Shown here: positions 22,996 through 33,037 of the stretch, piece after piece
How positions within the stretch are numbered: position 1 is the first letter of the stretch
Layout of the letters: each line of letters starts with the position of its first letter
From: Delphinapterus leucas
Lineage: Eukaryota > Chordata > Mammalia > Artiodactyla > Monodontidae
Direction: 5' to 3'
Assembly (NCBI RefSeq): GCF_002288925.2
Contig: NW_022098001.1
Coordinates: forward strand, 12,954,557 to 13,018,556
DNA length: 64,000 nt
Notes under the pieces: model-generated
What the model was told of the DNA's origin: nothing
The model's input: only the letters and a program-made list of their open reading frames with translations
Databases searched by the model: none
Program-made: the position numbers and the translations under genes

Positions 22996-23508
22996 CACTT
23001 AAGTTAAATACACATGCAGACTCTAAACACATCCAAAATAATGAGATGAATTCGGTCTGTTTTAAGACTTGTAAGGATTTTGGGGACCTGGGTTGGTGAG
23101 AAATGATGGGGGTTGGCTTAGGGTCAGGGAACTGGGGGAGTTTGCATTTTTGGTTTAGCTTAGGCCGTTGTGGGGATGCAACAGACACTGGCTATTGGAA
23201 ACAGGTGCAAATGCAGGGGGAAATATAATTTAGAGGCTGGTCTGTTTTCACCTCATTCATTTTCTATGGTAATCTAATGTTTTTAACCTCTTTGATTTTC
23301 ACTGCTCATTGCATCATGTTCTCCAGTGCTTTGGAGAACATTCTGCCTCATTGTGTTTCTCATTTATGGCGGTCTCCTTTCCCCGTTATTTAGTGCTTTC
23401 ACACATTAGGACATACTCGCAACCTGCCTCCTTGCTGAGCTCTGTGTATGGAAAATCCGTTCATTTATGTCCACTTCTGTCCTTCAAACCTTAATTCAAG
23501 ACTCTTCT
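22996..23508. other. Unassigned DNA
   Basis: No repeat or gene recognised between the L2 and the SINE. Confidence 0.35.
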
Positions 23509-23632
23509 GGGAATTCCCTGGTGGTCCAGTGGTTAGGACTCAGTGCTTTCACTGCCGGGGCCCCGGGTTCCATCCTTGGTCAAGGAACTAAGATCCCTCA
23601 AGATTCGCGGCACGGCCAAAAAAAAAAAAAAA
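23509..23632 (+). mobile_element. Short CHR-type tRNA(Glu)-derived SINE
   Basis: GGGAATTCCCTGGTGGTCCA start, 'ccgggttccatcc' B-box region, 'tcaaggaactaagatccc', 'cggcacggcc' and an A tail of about 15. Imperfect flanks 'aagactcttct' and 'aagacttct' are the likely target duplication. Confidence 0.9.
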
Positions 23633-23822
23633 GACTTCTGCTCCAAGAGGCGTCACCAGATTTTCTTAGACACACGGGGGAAATGCCACTTGTCACTGTA
23701 ATTATCAAGTCATTTGAAGGGGTTGGCAAGCAGGTGGGCTTAGCTGGACAGTCTGGAGAGCGTTGAGAAATCAGGTTGAGGAGTTAGAGATGGTAGGGTG
23801 GATTTGAATGTTAAGCTTACAG

Positions 23823-24008
23823 CAGAGATTCTCAATCCCTGAGGCCGAATAGAATCACTTGGGCATGAAATATACACCTACACACACAACAGCTCCACCC
23901 CCTGGAGATTCTGATATAAATGGTCCAGTGTGGGACCCAGGTGTCACTATTTACAAACGCTCTCCCAGTGATTCTGTTATGCAGGTAGGTTTGATAAATG
24001 CATTGGTT
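23823..24008 (+). mobile_element. MER20 hAT-Charlie DNA transposon
   Basis: 'cagagattctcaatcc' terminus, 'atagaatcacttggg', 'ctccaccccctggagattctg' and 'tgggacccaggtgtcactat' in MER20 order; the far terminus is degraded. Confidence 0.75.
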
Positions 24009-24459
24009 TGCAGAGCCTTTGGAATCCATGGGACACCATCTAAAACCCAGTGGAGATGGTTATTAGTACTAGCTACTAATGGTCATTAATATTTTCCATT
24101 GTAATAAATCTGTCTTCTTTTCCTTCTCTTTCTTTTCCACCAGGAGCTGGAAAGAAATTTTAAGGATCATCAAATTTTGTTCAGTAGGTTTAGGGTTTAG
24201 CAAAGGTGCCTCAGGACTCCCCAGGTATCCCCTCCTCCTTCAACCAGAGAGGGCTCATATTTATGTATGTATGTTAATTTGGGGTTCTGGTTAGTATTTT
24301 ATTTGAAAAACAGGTTCTGACGCTACAAAATATTTGAAAATCACTGTTCAACTACTTTAGAGATGGACCCACTTTTTAGAGATATGTTGCAGGTCACACA
24401 GATAGACTGTAGCAATGTGAGAATTGGAGAGTGTGTGATAGAGCAGGAATGAGACACTT

Positions 24460-24620
24460 ACCTTGGCTGGGCGACTTAAGTAGCCACGTGACCCTAGCAC
24501 CTAACTTCTAGGAGCCTCTGCTGTTTCCACATCATAATAATAGTAATGCCCTGTCCTCAGTTGAGAGTCATTTTGAATGAGAATATATGTGATAGTATGC
24601 TAGAAACCCTATAAAATGTG
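24460..24620 (+). mobile_element. MIR SINE, diverged
   Basis: Forward MIR: 'gagacacttaccttggctggg', 'agccacgtgaccctagcacc', 'tttccacatcataataatagtaatgcc'. A further weak MIR in reverse lies just upstream (about 24350-24415). Confidence 0.55.
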
Positions 24621-24769
24621 CCGTGTGATACCTTTATTAAAATTCAGGACCTTTTCTCCTCTTTACTATGCTGTAAACAGGCAAAAGCTAGTTAAAGCTA
24701 AGTCCTTTTTCAGGGAGAGTGGTGTCAACATTGAAAGTCAATCTAAGGAGATTTAAATTTTTTAATTTT

Positions 24770-24880
24770 TTCATTCAAAGGTATTTATTGAGCACCTAAT
24801 ATGTACCAAGCTTTGTGCCCATTTCTGGGGCTTCCACAGTCAGTGAGATGGACAAGGTCCTTGGCCTCCATGAGATTCCG
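24770..24880 (-). mobile_element. L2 LINE 3' end fragment
   Basis: 'ttcattcaaaggtatttattgagcacctaatatgtaccaagc' is the reverse complement of the L2 terminus, followed by 'gagatggacaaggtccttggcctccatgag'. Confidence 0.75.
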
Positions 24881-25689
24881 AAAACAGGCTCTGAAGGAGA
24901 TTTCAAAGGGGGTTTCTGCTGGCATTTCTGCTGGGGTCAGGATGCCACTTGCTGTGGCAACTTTGAAGAGAATACTCATTTAGAGACAAGTTACAGAAAG
25001 TTTGTTACTTTTCGTTAGACTCCTACTGTGCCGTTCTCTGCTTTCTCCTCTGTGTTAGGTTCAGATTTGTGCTTCCAAGCGGTAGGTGGAGGTAGCAAGG
25101 CTGGGTTTACACCATACTAAGTCCCAGAGAAAATCTCTGTGCCTCAGGCAGTGATAATGATTTCCAATGTGCTTTCAGGGGCCAACTTTCTGAAATGTGC
25201 TGTCACTGCCTTGTGGTCAAACTTTTCAATGACATGGAATCATAGATGATGGATAAGCAGAATAAACTGACCTTAGCAGCAGCTTTTTCCTCCACAGTAA
25301 AACCATGGAATTATGTATGCAACAAAAAGTAAATTAGCTGCCTTGCATTTATCCCCCCTTGCTTTAGGTAACAACACTCCAATTTCCCTTTGTGGATGAC
25401 CCACCCCTTTTCTGTCATGCGACGCTGGTAGGGATCCACGCTCCAATCCAGGAATAGACAGAAGAAACAGGCTGGCCAATCAGAGAACCAGATGCCCTCA
25501 GTCTGAATAACTGGCTCCGGGTGGTGAACCAGAGCCTCACGTTCTCTTGGTCCCCGTGATTGGTGGAGGGATGAAACTAGGTTGCAGGTCTATTTAATCA
25601 GAGTGAATTTTAGTGTAATCCTTTCTCTGGCTGCGATTGTAGAGAAGAGCATGTATTCCTTGACTGCTCTTAGCCATGGACAAGGATGC
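24881..25689. other. Unassigned DNA
   Basis: Frames at 24785-25018 overlap on both strands and derive from the L2 edge. The minus-strand 25273-25479 frame shows no motif. Confidence 0.35.
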
Positions 25690-25885
25690 CTGGAAATAGA
25701 GACATTCAGAGGAAAGCCACCTGAGAGATGGGGAGAAAACATGTGGATGATACTGTTTGTGTTACCTGATTCATCGGGGCCTGAAACCAGACTAGTCCTG
25801 AAATATTTTAATTATACAAGGAAATAAATCCCGTTTCCATCTTTTAAACCCATAAGCCAGTTTGAGTTTTTCTTTATAAATCACT
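25690..25885 (+). repeat. MLT1-like LTR 3' part
   Basis: 'gggcctgaaaccagactagtcctg', 'aaggaaataaatcccg' (polyadenylation region) and 'cccataagccagtttgagtttttc' match the 3' end of MLT1-class LTRs. The 5' part is not recognisable. Confidence 0.45.
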
Positions 25886-25919
25886 AGATACTGAGAAAGT
25901 CTGAACTAATACAACACTC

Positions 25920-26000
25920 TAAACATTCATTCGTTCACTCAACAAGTACTCATTGATGAGCAAATGCTTAAAGCACAGCAATATGCCTGGGATAAAATGG
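25920..26000 (-). mobile_element. L2 LINE terminus fragment
   Basis: 'acattcattcgttcactcaacaagtactcattga' resembles a reverse L2 terminus. Confidence 0.45.
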
Positions 26001-26080
26001 GTGTGTAAACAGAAATAGATTTATATAAAATGGGTGATTATGACCCACAGTTGTATTTAGTCTGTATTTGTTTGGATTTT

Positions 26081-26278
26081 TTCCTGCGGTACGCGGGCCT
26101 CTCATTGTTGTGGCCTCTCCCGTTGCAGAGCACAGGCTCCGGACGCGCAGGCTCAGCGGCCATGGTTCACAGGCCCAGCCGCTCCGCGGCATGTGGGATC
26201 TTCCCGGACCGGGGCACGAACCCGCGTCTCCTGCATCGGAAGGCGGACTCTTAACCACTGCACCACCAGGGAAGCCCC
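26081..26278 (-). mobile_element. CHR-2-type SINE, near-consensus
   Basis: Plus-strand reading runs from 'cctgcggtacgcgggcctctca' to 'accactgcaccaccagggaagccc', so the element is on the minus strand. Flanks 'tgtttggatttt' (26069-26080) and 'tgtttggatcttt' (26279-26291) are the target duplication with one difference. CpG-containing blocks (ggacgcgcagg, cgctccgcggc) are preserved, indicating a fairly young copy. Confidence 0.95.
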
Positions 26279-26291
26279 TGTTTGGATCTTT

Positions 26292-27089
26292 TAAAGTTCC
26301 TTTTGGTACAGTGGGTTCAACCTGGGAAGGCCTCCAATCTGCAGACGATCTGTGGGTCACAGAGTTTAGATTAATTATATAGGTATGCACAAAGACATTT
26401 TGTTAGTGACTGTTTTCAATACTTGCACATTGGTTTCACTCTTGAGGCCTTGGTTTTCAATAGATCATATCATATGAAAGTTTCACATTATCATTTGGAG
26501 GAAATTCAGATATTTTGAGATGGAGTGATATCCAAAGATATTCTCTGTTTCTGGGAATTTTGGTTTCTATATCCTGTGTTGGTTTGCAAGATACATGCAT
26601 GAAACTCTCTTCAGGGGAGATCTGCCATACTGCACAAAACTGGCTCACAGCCCCTACATTTAAAAAAAAATCTAAAATGACAGGCAGGAAGATCTGCTCA
26701 CATGAGCATCGTTCGAAGCCCCGGAGGTATTTGAGTTCATGGCTGGTTCGTTGATACTGCCGTGGAGCTGGTCTGCTTTCTGGGCACTCTCAGCTTGCTG
26801 AACTGGGCCATGAATTTGTGCTGGATACCTGTTGTTGAAACGGCTTTTGTATCTCATCCAAAGATAATGTAATTCCTCCTGAAGTGTTCATTGGTGCTTC
26901 CTATTATACTCTACAGGACTTTTTCTAGCTTATGTGTTGTCATGTGTTACATTTTGCCATGTTACTTGATACTTCATAAAGGGAGGAAGTGAGATGTGGG
27001 AAAATGCAGAAGATGAATAAAAAAGAACACACATTAGCATTAGTTTGCTTGGATATTTTAAAATGAGTTCCATATCATTTGACCAACAT
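26292..27089. other. Unassigned DNA
   Basis: No repeat or gene recognised. The paired frames at 26457-26857 overlap on opposite strands. Confidence 0.35.
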
Positions 27090-27830
27090 GCTGGGTTTTT
27101 TTTTAAAACTTCATCGCAATATCACCATCACGCCTACCACAATTAACAATTTTCCCTAGATATCATGGGTACACAATTTCTTTTAAAATTTCCTTATTTG
27201 TCTCAAAAATGTCATTTTACGGTTGGTTCATTCAAGTATGGATCCAAACAAGGTCCATACTTTGCATTTTGTTGTTCTGTCTCTTGTCTTCTTTCATTTA
27301 TATCAATTCCCCTCATCCCACCCCCCCGCCCCACCCCTGTCCCCCCTCCATGCTGTTCTGTAGAATGTCTCACATTCTAAATTTGGCTGATTGCTTCCTT
27401 TTGGCATCCTTTAATTTGTTATTTTATTCCTTTTATTTTCCTATATACTGGTAGTTAGGTCTAGGATGAATTCCGTTCACATTCATTTTATTTAGGCAAG
27501 AATATTTGAAAGGTGGGGTACTTCCTCTTTTATTCTGTCAGCAGGTGCATAATATGAAGGTGTTCCTATTTTAGTGATTGAGCAATGGGTTTGGGGGCTG
27601 TCAGTCTCATCCACTCATTATGAAGTTCACCCTCACCCATTTAATTAATTGTTTTAGTATCCATTGACAATTGTCGCCTGCGCTCATTTTTTTCATTAGA
27701 GACTGCAAAATGGTACTTCAGTCTTTCTGCTTTATTAGCTGGAAATTTTCCTTAAAGAACTTTCCTTCTGTCAGGGATGCTGGGAAACTATATGCTGGGA
27801 AAAGGGAAATTGCCAAACATTTCAAGTCCT
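27090..27830 (-). mobile_element. L1M-type 3' UTR
   Basis: Old L1 3' UTR in reverse: 'tatggatccaaacaaggtccatac', 'ctaggatgaattccgttcac', 'ggcaagaatatttgaaaggtgg', 'attttagtgattgagcaatggg' and 'atccactcattatgaagttc'. A short C-rich run (27318-27345) lies inside. Confidence 0.65.
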
Positions 27831-28840
27831 GATTGACTTTATACTCGGGGACCCAAAGCGGCATCATAGCTGGCTCTCAGAGTAAGGACACACAGGGACT
27901 CAGTAATAAGTGGAGTCCTAGCCCAGATCTGGTTCACAGTGGGTCCAGTGGGACCAGAAACACCCTGGACAAATTTCATGGTTGGTACAATTTGCACACT
28001 GGTTCCTTGGCTTCTGGGGTAAGAGCTCTTTTAGTGGAGAAAACCAAGTGGAGGCCTGTGAAACTGCTCACCCCTCCATCCAAGATAGCAAATCGAAGCC
28101 AAACTTGCCTTCCAGGGGACTGAGAGAGATTATTGCCGCCTTTCTGGGTCTGACACATGCAAGGGTGGTGGTCCCTAATATGTCCATATTTAATTCAATT
28201 AGTCTGACCCTTACAAAAATCAGATAGATGCTCGTGGAAGATGACCATAGATCCCACACACTCAACCAGTTAGAAACTCCTATCGAGGCTGTTCTTCCAG
28301 ATGTGGTATCTTTGCTAAAGCAGGTTGACCTGGCCTCAGGTATATGGTATACAGCCACTGATCTGCTCAGCTGGGACATATTTTTTTCCCCACACATATC
28401 AGAAGGGAGGATCTGAAACAGTTGGCATTCACTTGGAGTGGACAGCAAGACACATTTATAGTCTTGCCCCAGGGCATGGTAAGTCTCCTGTCCTCTGTGT
28501 TAATATAGTTCAAAGAAATCTGGGCCATTTGGACATTCAGAACATAACATTGATCTACTCTAATGACGACAACATGCTAATCAGACCAAATGACTAAAAG
28601 TGGCAAGTATATTAGAGTATTGATAAAATATGAGGTAAATAAGAGGTAAACCTTAGAAGATTCAAGTCCCAGTGGTCCAGTGGTCTAGAATACACCAAGA
28701 CATCCTCTTCAAAATAAAGGCAAATTATTGCATCCAGCACTTGAAGGGAGCATATTTCACACCCAGGTATTCTACTCCCAAGATGTAAGGGACACTGCTG
28801 AAAATGGTTGAAAGGATTTGGCAACTGGTCAGACCTACTA
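27830..28840 (+). pseudogene. Endogenous retrovirus pol relic (reverse transcriptase region)
   Basis: Decayed pol coding DNA of an endogenous retrovirus on the plus strand, spread over three frames (best pieces 27833-28123, 28228-28416, 28325-28597). The segment reading LAPGHGKSPVLC, then about 20 residues to YSNDDNMLI at about 28551-28577, corresponds to the reverse transcriptase palm with its catalytic Y-x-D-D area, which is damaged here. Upstream codons (REIIAAFLGLTHARVVVPN) fit the N-terminal fingers, and 28620-28830 fits the following connection region. Stops and frameshifts throughout make it dead. No LTR pair, gag or env was recognised nearby. The class (ERVL-like or class I) is not certain. 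Confidence 0.7.
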
Positions 28841-28899
28841 TTTGCATAAACATAGAGACAGATATGATGCTGAAGTTTCAGGAGACATTGAGATGATGG

Positions 28900-29110
28900 T
28901 GATGCTAGAAGCTCAATTTTTGCATGAAAGATAAGAGTTCAGTTTTAGACAAATTTATTTTGAGCTGCATGTGACCACACATCCATAGTCTGAGAAGCAT
29001 GTGGCTAGTCTAGCAGGCAGTTGGATATGTTGGGTTAGACGTTATAAGAGATGTCAGGGTTAGAAATCATATGACTCCACTAGTCATTCAATAACTATTT
29101 ACTGGAAACC
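28900..29110 (-). mobile_element. L2 LINE internal and terminal fragments
   Basis: 'gagttcagttttagacaaat', 'ctagcaggcagttggatatgttgg' match reverse L2 ORF2 codons; 'tcattcaataactatttactgg' resembles an L2 terminus. Confidence 0.5.
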
Positions 29111-29163
29111 AGTAATGTGCTTATAGCTGGAGCAAAGTCTCAGCTTTGTGGCACAAGAAAATT

Positions 29164-29349
29164 ACTAAATGCTTTCTTAAAATGTTAAATTATATCCAGG
29201 GAAACATTGTAGTTCATTTGGCCTGAAGTCATCAGCCAAGTTTTAATATTTAGAATACTAAATGCTTTCTTAAAATGCTAAATTATATCCAGGGAAAAGT
29301 TGTAGTTTATTTGACCTGTTGTCGTCAGCCAAGTTTTAATATTTGAAGC
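29164..29349 (+). repeat. 93-bp tandem duplication, about 90% identical
   Basis: Two adjacent copies, 29164-29256 and 29257-29349, each starting ACTAAATGCTTTCTTAAAAT and ending near TTTTAATATTT. About nine differences by eye. Not part of a repeat family I recognise. Confidence 0.9.
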
Positions 29350-29421
29350 CATTCATTCCCTCATGCACTCATTTATTCATTTATGTACTTGATGAGATTT
29401 CTCCAGAAGAGGAAGAGTAGA

Positions 29422-29588
29422 ACAATGGTTTCCATCTTAGATGTATTATCAGAGTCACTTGGGAGCTTTAAAAAAATTGGATGACTGCTCTCCACCCCAG
29501 GCATAGTGAATCAGTAACTCCAGAGCAGGGCTTTTCAAAGCTCCACGAGGAATTCTGACATTCAGCCAGAGTTGAAAACTACCAATGG
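29422..29588 (+). mobile_element. MER20 hAT-Charlie DNA transposon
   Basis: 'atcagagtcacttgggagcttt', 'ccaccccaggcatagtgaatcag', 'aaagctccacgaggaattctgac' and terminal 'agttgaaaactaccaatgg'. Confidence 0.75.
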
Positions 29589-29737
29589 AGTGGAAAAAAA
29601 CCCACATCCTTGGTGAATAGCTCATTTAAGAGGGAAGAAGAGCTAGAGAAAGACACCGAGCAGGAGGGATCAGAAAAATAGAAGATGATTCAAAAGAGGG
29701 TAACATCATGGAAGCTTGGGGAAGAGTAAATTTCAAT

Positions 29738-29742
<5 letters not shown>

Positions 29743-29779
<37 letters not shown>
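29743..29779 (+). repeat. (TG)n microsatellite
   Basis: An uninterrupted TG run of about 18 units, likely length-polymorphic. Confidence 0.95.
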
Positions 29780-29781
<2 letters not shown>

Positions 29782-30644
29782 AGAGGGTGGTCAGAGGACA
29801 AAATAAACTTATAGCCAGCGTTAGTACGGAGCTGTGGAGGAAAGGAAGAGTGGCATCAGTGTGGTGTCCGTTGGGGGAGAAGAAGGCAGGGGAGTGTTGC
29901 AAGGAGGTTCTGAGGAAAGAAGGTTGTGTGTATTATTTTAACAGGAGTACAGCGGCTCTTGATCATATCAAATTTTAGTTTTGACTTCGAGCATGGAGTC
30001 CTGCTGGATGGGTGTGATCATCTGGTGTACCACTGTCTGGGAAAGAGGCACGTCCTCATACCCCAAACCAGAACCTAGATGCAAGACTGTAGGTCAGTAT
30101 GAGAGGACATTCAGCATCCCCTGATGTTCATGAACTCAAGTTATCCCAAGGGAGCTACCGTGGTTGACATCAAAATTGTGCTTCCATATGGATAAAGCAT
30201 CAGGCTTGGGAGGAAACTATGTTTGGATCTGTACCCTGTGCTTGTTTGCCCGATTGTATATGTCTTATGAGTTCTGTGTGTTTTTCCCTTGTCATAAAGG
30301 AAAGTCTCTTTTGACAGTTGTAGTCTTGAATCAGCTGCAGAAACGAATGAAGGAAAAGCAGTTTGTTCTCTTGTGCCAGGAAGTGAAACACAGGATGGCC
30401 AGCAGGGTGGTAGCCATGTTTGATGCAGCTTCCTCTTCTGTCCTGGAGGATCTTTTTTCAGACTTTAACCCTAAGGGCTCTGAATAGTGTTTTAAGTAGG
30501 AGAGCAGTACTGATAGGAACCTTCTAAGTCAGGGTATGCAATGAGGGCGCTGACACTTTTATGATTTCTCTTTATGCGTATTTCCTGTTGGTTTCTCTTG
30601 GGGAAACCTCTTCCATGGAGAAGTAAGAACTAAGCCATTCTTTT
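29780..30644. other. Unassigned DNA with an open segment at 30299-30487
   Basis: On the plus strand, a T-rich tract ending 'tcataaag' precedes 62 open codons (KSLLTVVVLNQLQKRM, then EVKHRMASRVVAMFD) to TAG at 30485-30487. Composition is protein-like, but the acceptor is weak, no donor follows and I know no match. It may be a retrocopy or exon relic, or chance. Confidence 0.25.
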
Positions 30645-31090
30645 TTCATCTCCAACATTTTATTGCAAAAAATTTCAGAAAACAGGAAAGGATATAATAT
30701 TAATCAACCATATTATTACCACCTAGATGCAACAATTCTTAACATTTGGCCAATATTTGCTTTATCAGCTGATACTTTTTTCTGAACTATTTGAAAGTAA
30801 GTTGCAGACATCATGGTATCTCATCCTGAAAATACTTAATAATTCATTTCTCAAAAATAAGGACAATTTCCTACATAAGCACAATACCACTATTATACCT
30901 AAGAAAATTAACATTAATTCCTGATTTCATCTAATAGAGAGTTTATATTTAAATCTCCACTGTCCCTAAAATGTCTTTTTAGCTGGATTAAAAAAAAAAT
31001 CAGGATCCAATTACAGTCTGTGCATTATTTTCAGTTGTTGTGTCTTTTCATTCTCTTTTAATCTAATACAAACCCCATGATACCGGTTGA
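30645..31090 (-). mobile_element. L1M-type 3' UTR
   Basis: 'aagtaagttgcagacatcatgg', 'acctaagaaaattaacattaattcc', 'aatcaggatccaattacagtctg' and 'gttgtgtcttttcattctcttttaatc' are reverse landmarks of old L1 3' UTRs. It shares the ggatcca block with 27230-27250. Confidence 0.65.
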
Positions 31091-31115
31091 GAGTTTTTTG
31101 AGGCAAGGATCATAT

Positions 31116-31371
31116 TTTTTAAAAACATTTTAATTTTATTGGAGTAGAGTTTGATTTATAATGTTGTGTTAGTTTCAGGTGTATGGCAAAGTGATTTAGT
31201 TATACATATACATATATTCATTCTTTTTTAGATTCTTTTCTCATATACGTTATCACAGAATATTGAGTGGAGTTCCCTGTGCTATTCAGAAGGTCTTTGT
31301 TGGTTACCTACCTTATATATATAGTAGTGTGTGTATGTTCATCCCAAGCTCCTGATTTATCCTTCCCCCCC
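31116..31371 (-). mobile_element. 5'-truncated cetartiodactyl L1 (3' end only)
   Basis: 256 bp of L1 3' UTR in reverse ('tgttgtgttagtttcaggtg', 'agttccctgtgctattcag'). Bounded by a perfect 15-bp target duplication AGGCAAGGATCATAT at 31101-31115 and 31372-31386. Confidence 0.9.
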
Positions 31372-31407
31372 AGGCAAGGATCATATATTAACACTTTTAT
31401 CTCCAGT

Positions 31408-31905
31408 CCTGAATGTGACCATTAATAGGTATAATGATAGATTACTGCTTTTGTAGCTGCCCTTGGGTAGACTACTCTCCTTGAACCTGGGTTGGCCTTC
31501 CAACTGCTTTGACCAATAGAATTTTGTGGATGTGATATTCTGAAACTTCTGAGACCAAGCCTTAAAAAGGCCTGACAGCTTTCAGGTTTACTCTTTGAGG
31601 GAAACCAGCCCCCATACAATCTGTCTGACATCTAGATCACTGTGCTATAAGGAGTCCAACTTAGTCACATGGAGAGGGCAACTGGAAGAGAAATTAGGCC
31701 CCAGCTGAGTTCCCAGACAGTGGGCAGCACCGTTAGACCAGCCATGTGAATGAGGGCACCTTGGCAATGGATCTTCCAGCCCCAGCCCAGCTGCCCCAGC
31801 TGATGGACCAGGCATGAACTGATCTTACTGAGACCTGCCTCAATGGCAGAACTGTGAGCAAGTGTTTCAAACCACTAAGTTTTGGGGTGGTTCGTACTCA
31901 ATAAA
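31408..31905 (+). mobile_element. Old LTR (MaLR/ERVL class)
   Basis: Landmarks: 'ttggccttccaactgctttgacc', 'ggccccagctgagttcccagac', 'agaccagccatgtgaatgagg', 'atcttccagccccagcccagc' and the end 'accactaagttttggggtggtt'. The L1 that follows appears to begin where its last bases should be. The subfamily is not certain. Confidence 0.55.
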
Positions 31906-32068
31906 GAAAGGAGGTACTCAGCAGCTGTTTATTGAACTTGACAAGATAGAAGCCTGGACAGAGGTAATATTACAAAAGGCGTCAGGAGAGGGCAGACAGC
32001 AGAAGCAAGAAGAGCTACAATTCTGCAGCCTGTGGAAGGAAAACCACATTCACAGAAAGATAGACAAA

Positions 32069-32979
32069 ATGAAAAGGCAGAGGACTTTGTACCAGATGAA
32101 GGAACAAGATAAAACCCCAGAAAAACAACTAAATGAAGTGGAGATAGGCAATCTTCCAGAAAGAGAATTCAGAATAATGATAGTGAAGATGATCCAGGAC
32201 CAGGGAAAAAGAATGGAAGCAAAGATTGAGAAGATGCAAGAAATGTTTAACAAAGACCTAGAAGAATTAAAGAACAAACACCTAGAAGAATTAATGAATT
32301 AAAAAATAACTGAAATGAAAAATACACTAAAAGGAATCAATAGCAGAATAACTGAGGCAGAAGAACGGATAAGTGACCTGGAAGACAGAATGGTGGAATT
32401 CACTGCCACGGAACAGAATAAAGAAAAAAGAATGAAAATAAATGAAGACAGCCTAAGAGACCTCTGGGACAACATTAAAGGCAGTAGCATTCGCATTATA
32501 GGGGACCCAGAAGGAGAAGAGAGAGAGAAATGACCTGAGAAAATACTTGAAGAAATCATAGTCGAAAACTCCCCTAACATGGGAAAGGAAATAGCCACCA
32601 AAGTCCAGGAAGTGCAGAGGTTCAAGGCAGAATAAATCCAAGGAGAAACAAGCTGAGACACATAGTAACCAAATTGACAAAAATTAAAGACAAAGAAAAA
32701 TTACTGAAAGCAACAAAGGAAAAACGACAAATAATATACAAGGGAACTCCGATAAGGTTAAGAGCTGATTTCTCAGCAGAAACTCTACAAGCCAGAAGGG
32801 AGTGGCACGATATATTTAAAGTGATGAAAGGGAAGAACCTACAACCAAGATTACTCTACGTGGCAATGATCTCATTCAGATTCAATGTAGAAATCAAAAG
32901 CTTTACAGACAAGCAAAAGCTAAGAGAATTCAGCACCACCAAACCAGCTCTACAACAAATGCTAAAGGAACTTCTCTAA
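32069..32979 (+). pseudogene. L1 ORF1 (RNA-binding chaperone), inactivated
   Basis: Starts at ATG 32069 (MKRQRTLYQMKEQ) and ends at the family's usual stop after KELL at 32977-32979. In intact elements ORF1p forms a coiled-coil trimer that coats L1 RNA. The N-terminal heptad-rich coiled-coil region is visible (KIEKMQEMFNKDLEELKNK). Damage: an in-frame TAA at 32300-32302, next to a local duplication of 'acctagaagaattaa' (32257 and 32280), a TGA at 32531-32533, and a frameshift before 32674. The C-terminal domain reads on in another frame (32674-32979). Confidence 0.9.
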
Positions 32980-33037
32980 GTGGGAAACACAACAGAAGAA
33001 AAGGACCTACAAAACCAAACCCAAAACAATTAAGAAA

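Noticed and set aside
29164..29349. CRISPR-like direct repeats
   Set aside because: Only two abutting units with no spacers, in a mammalian genome.
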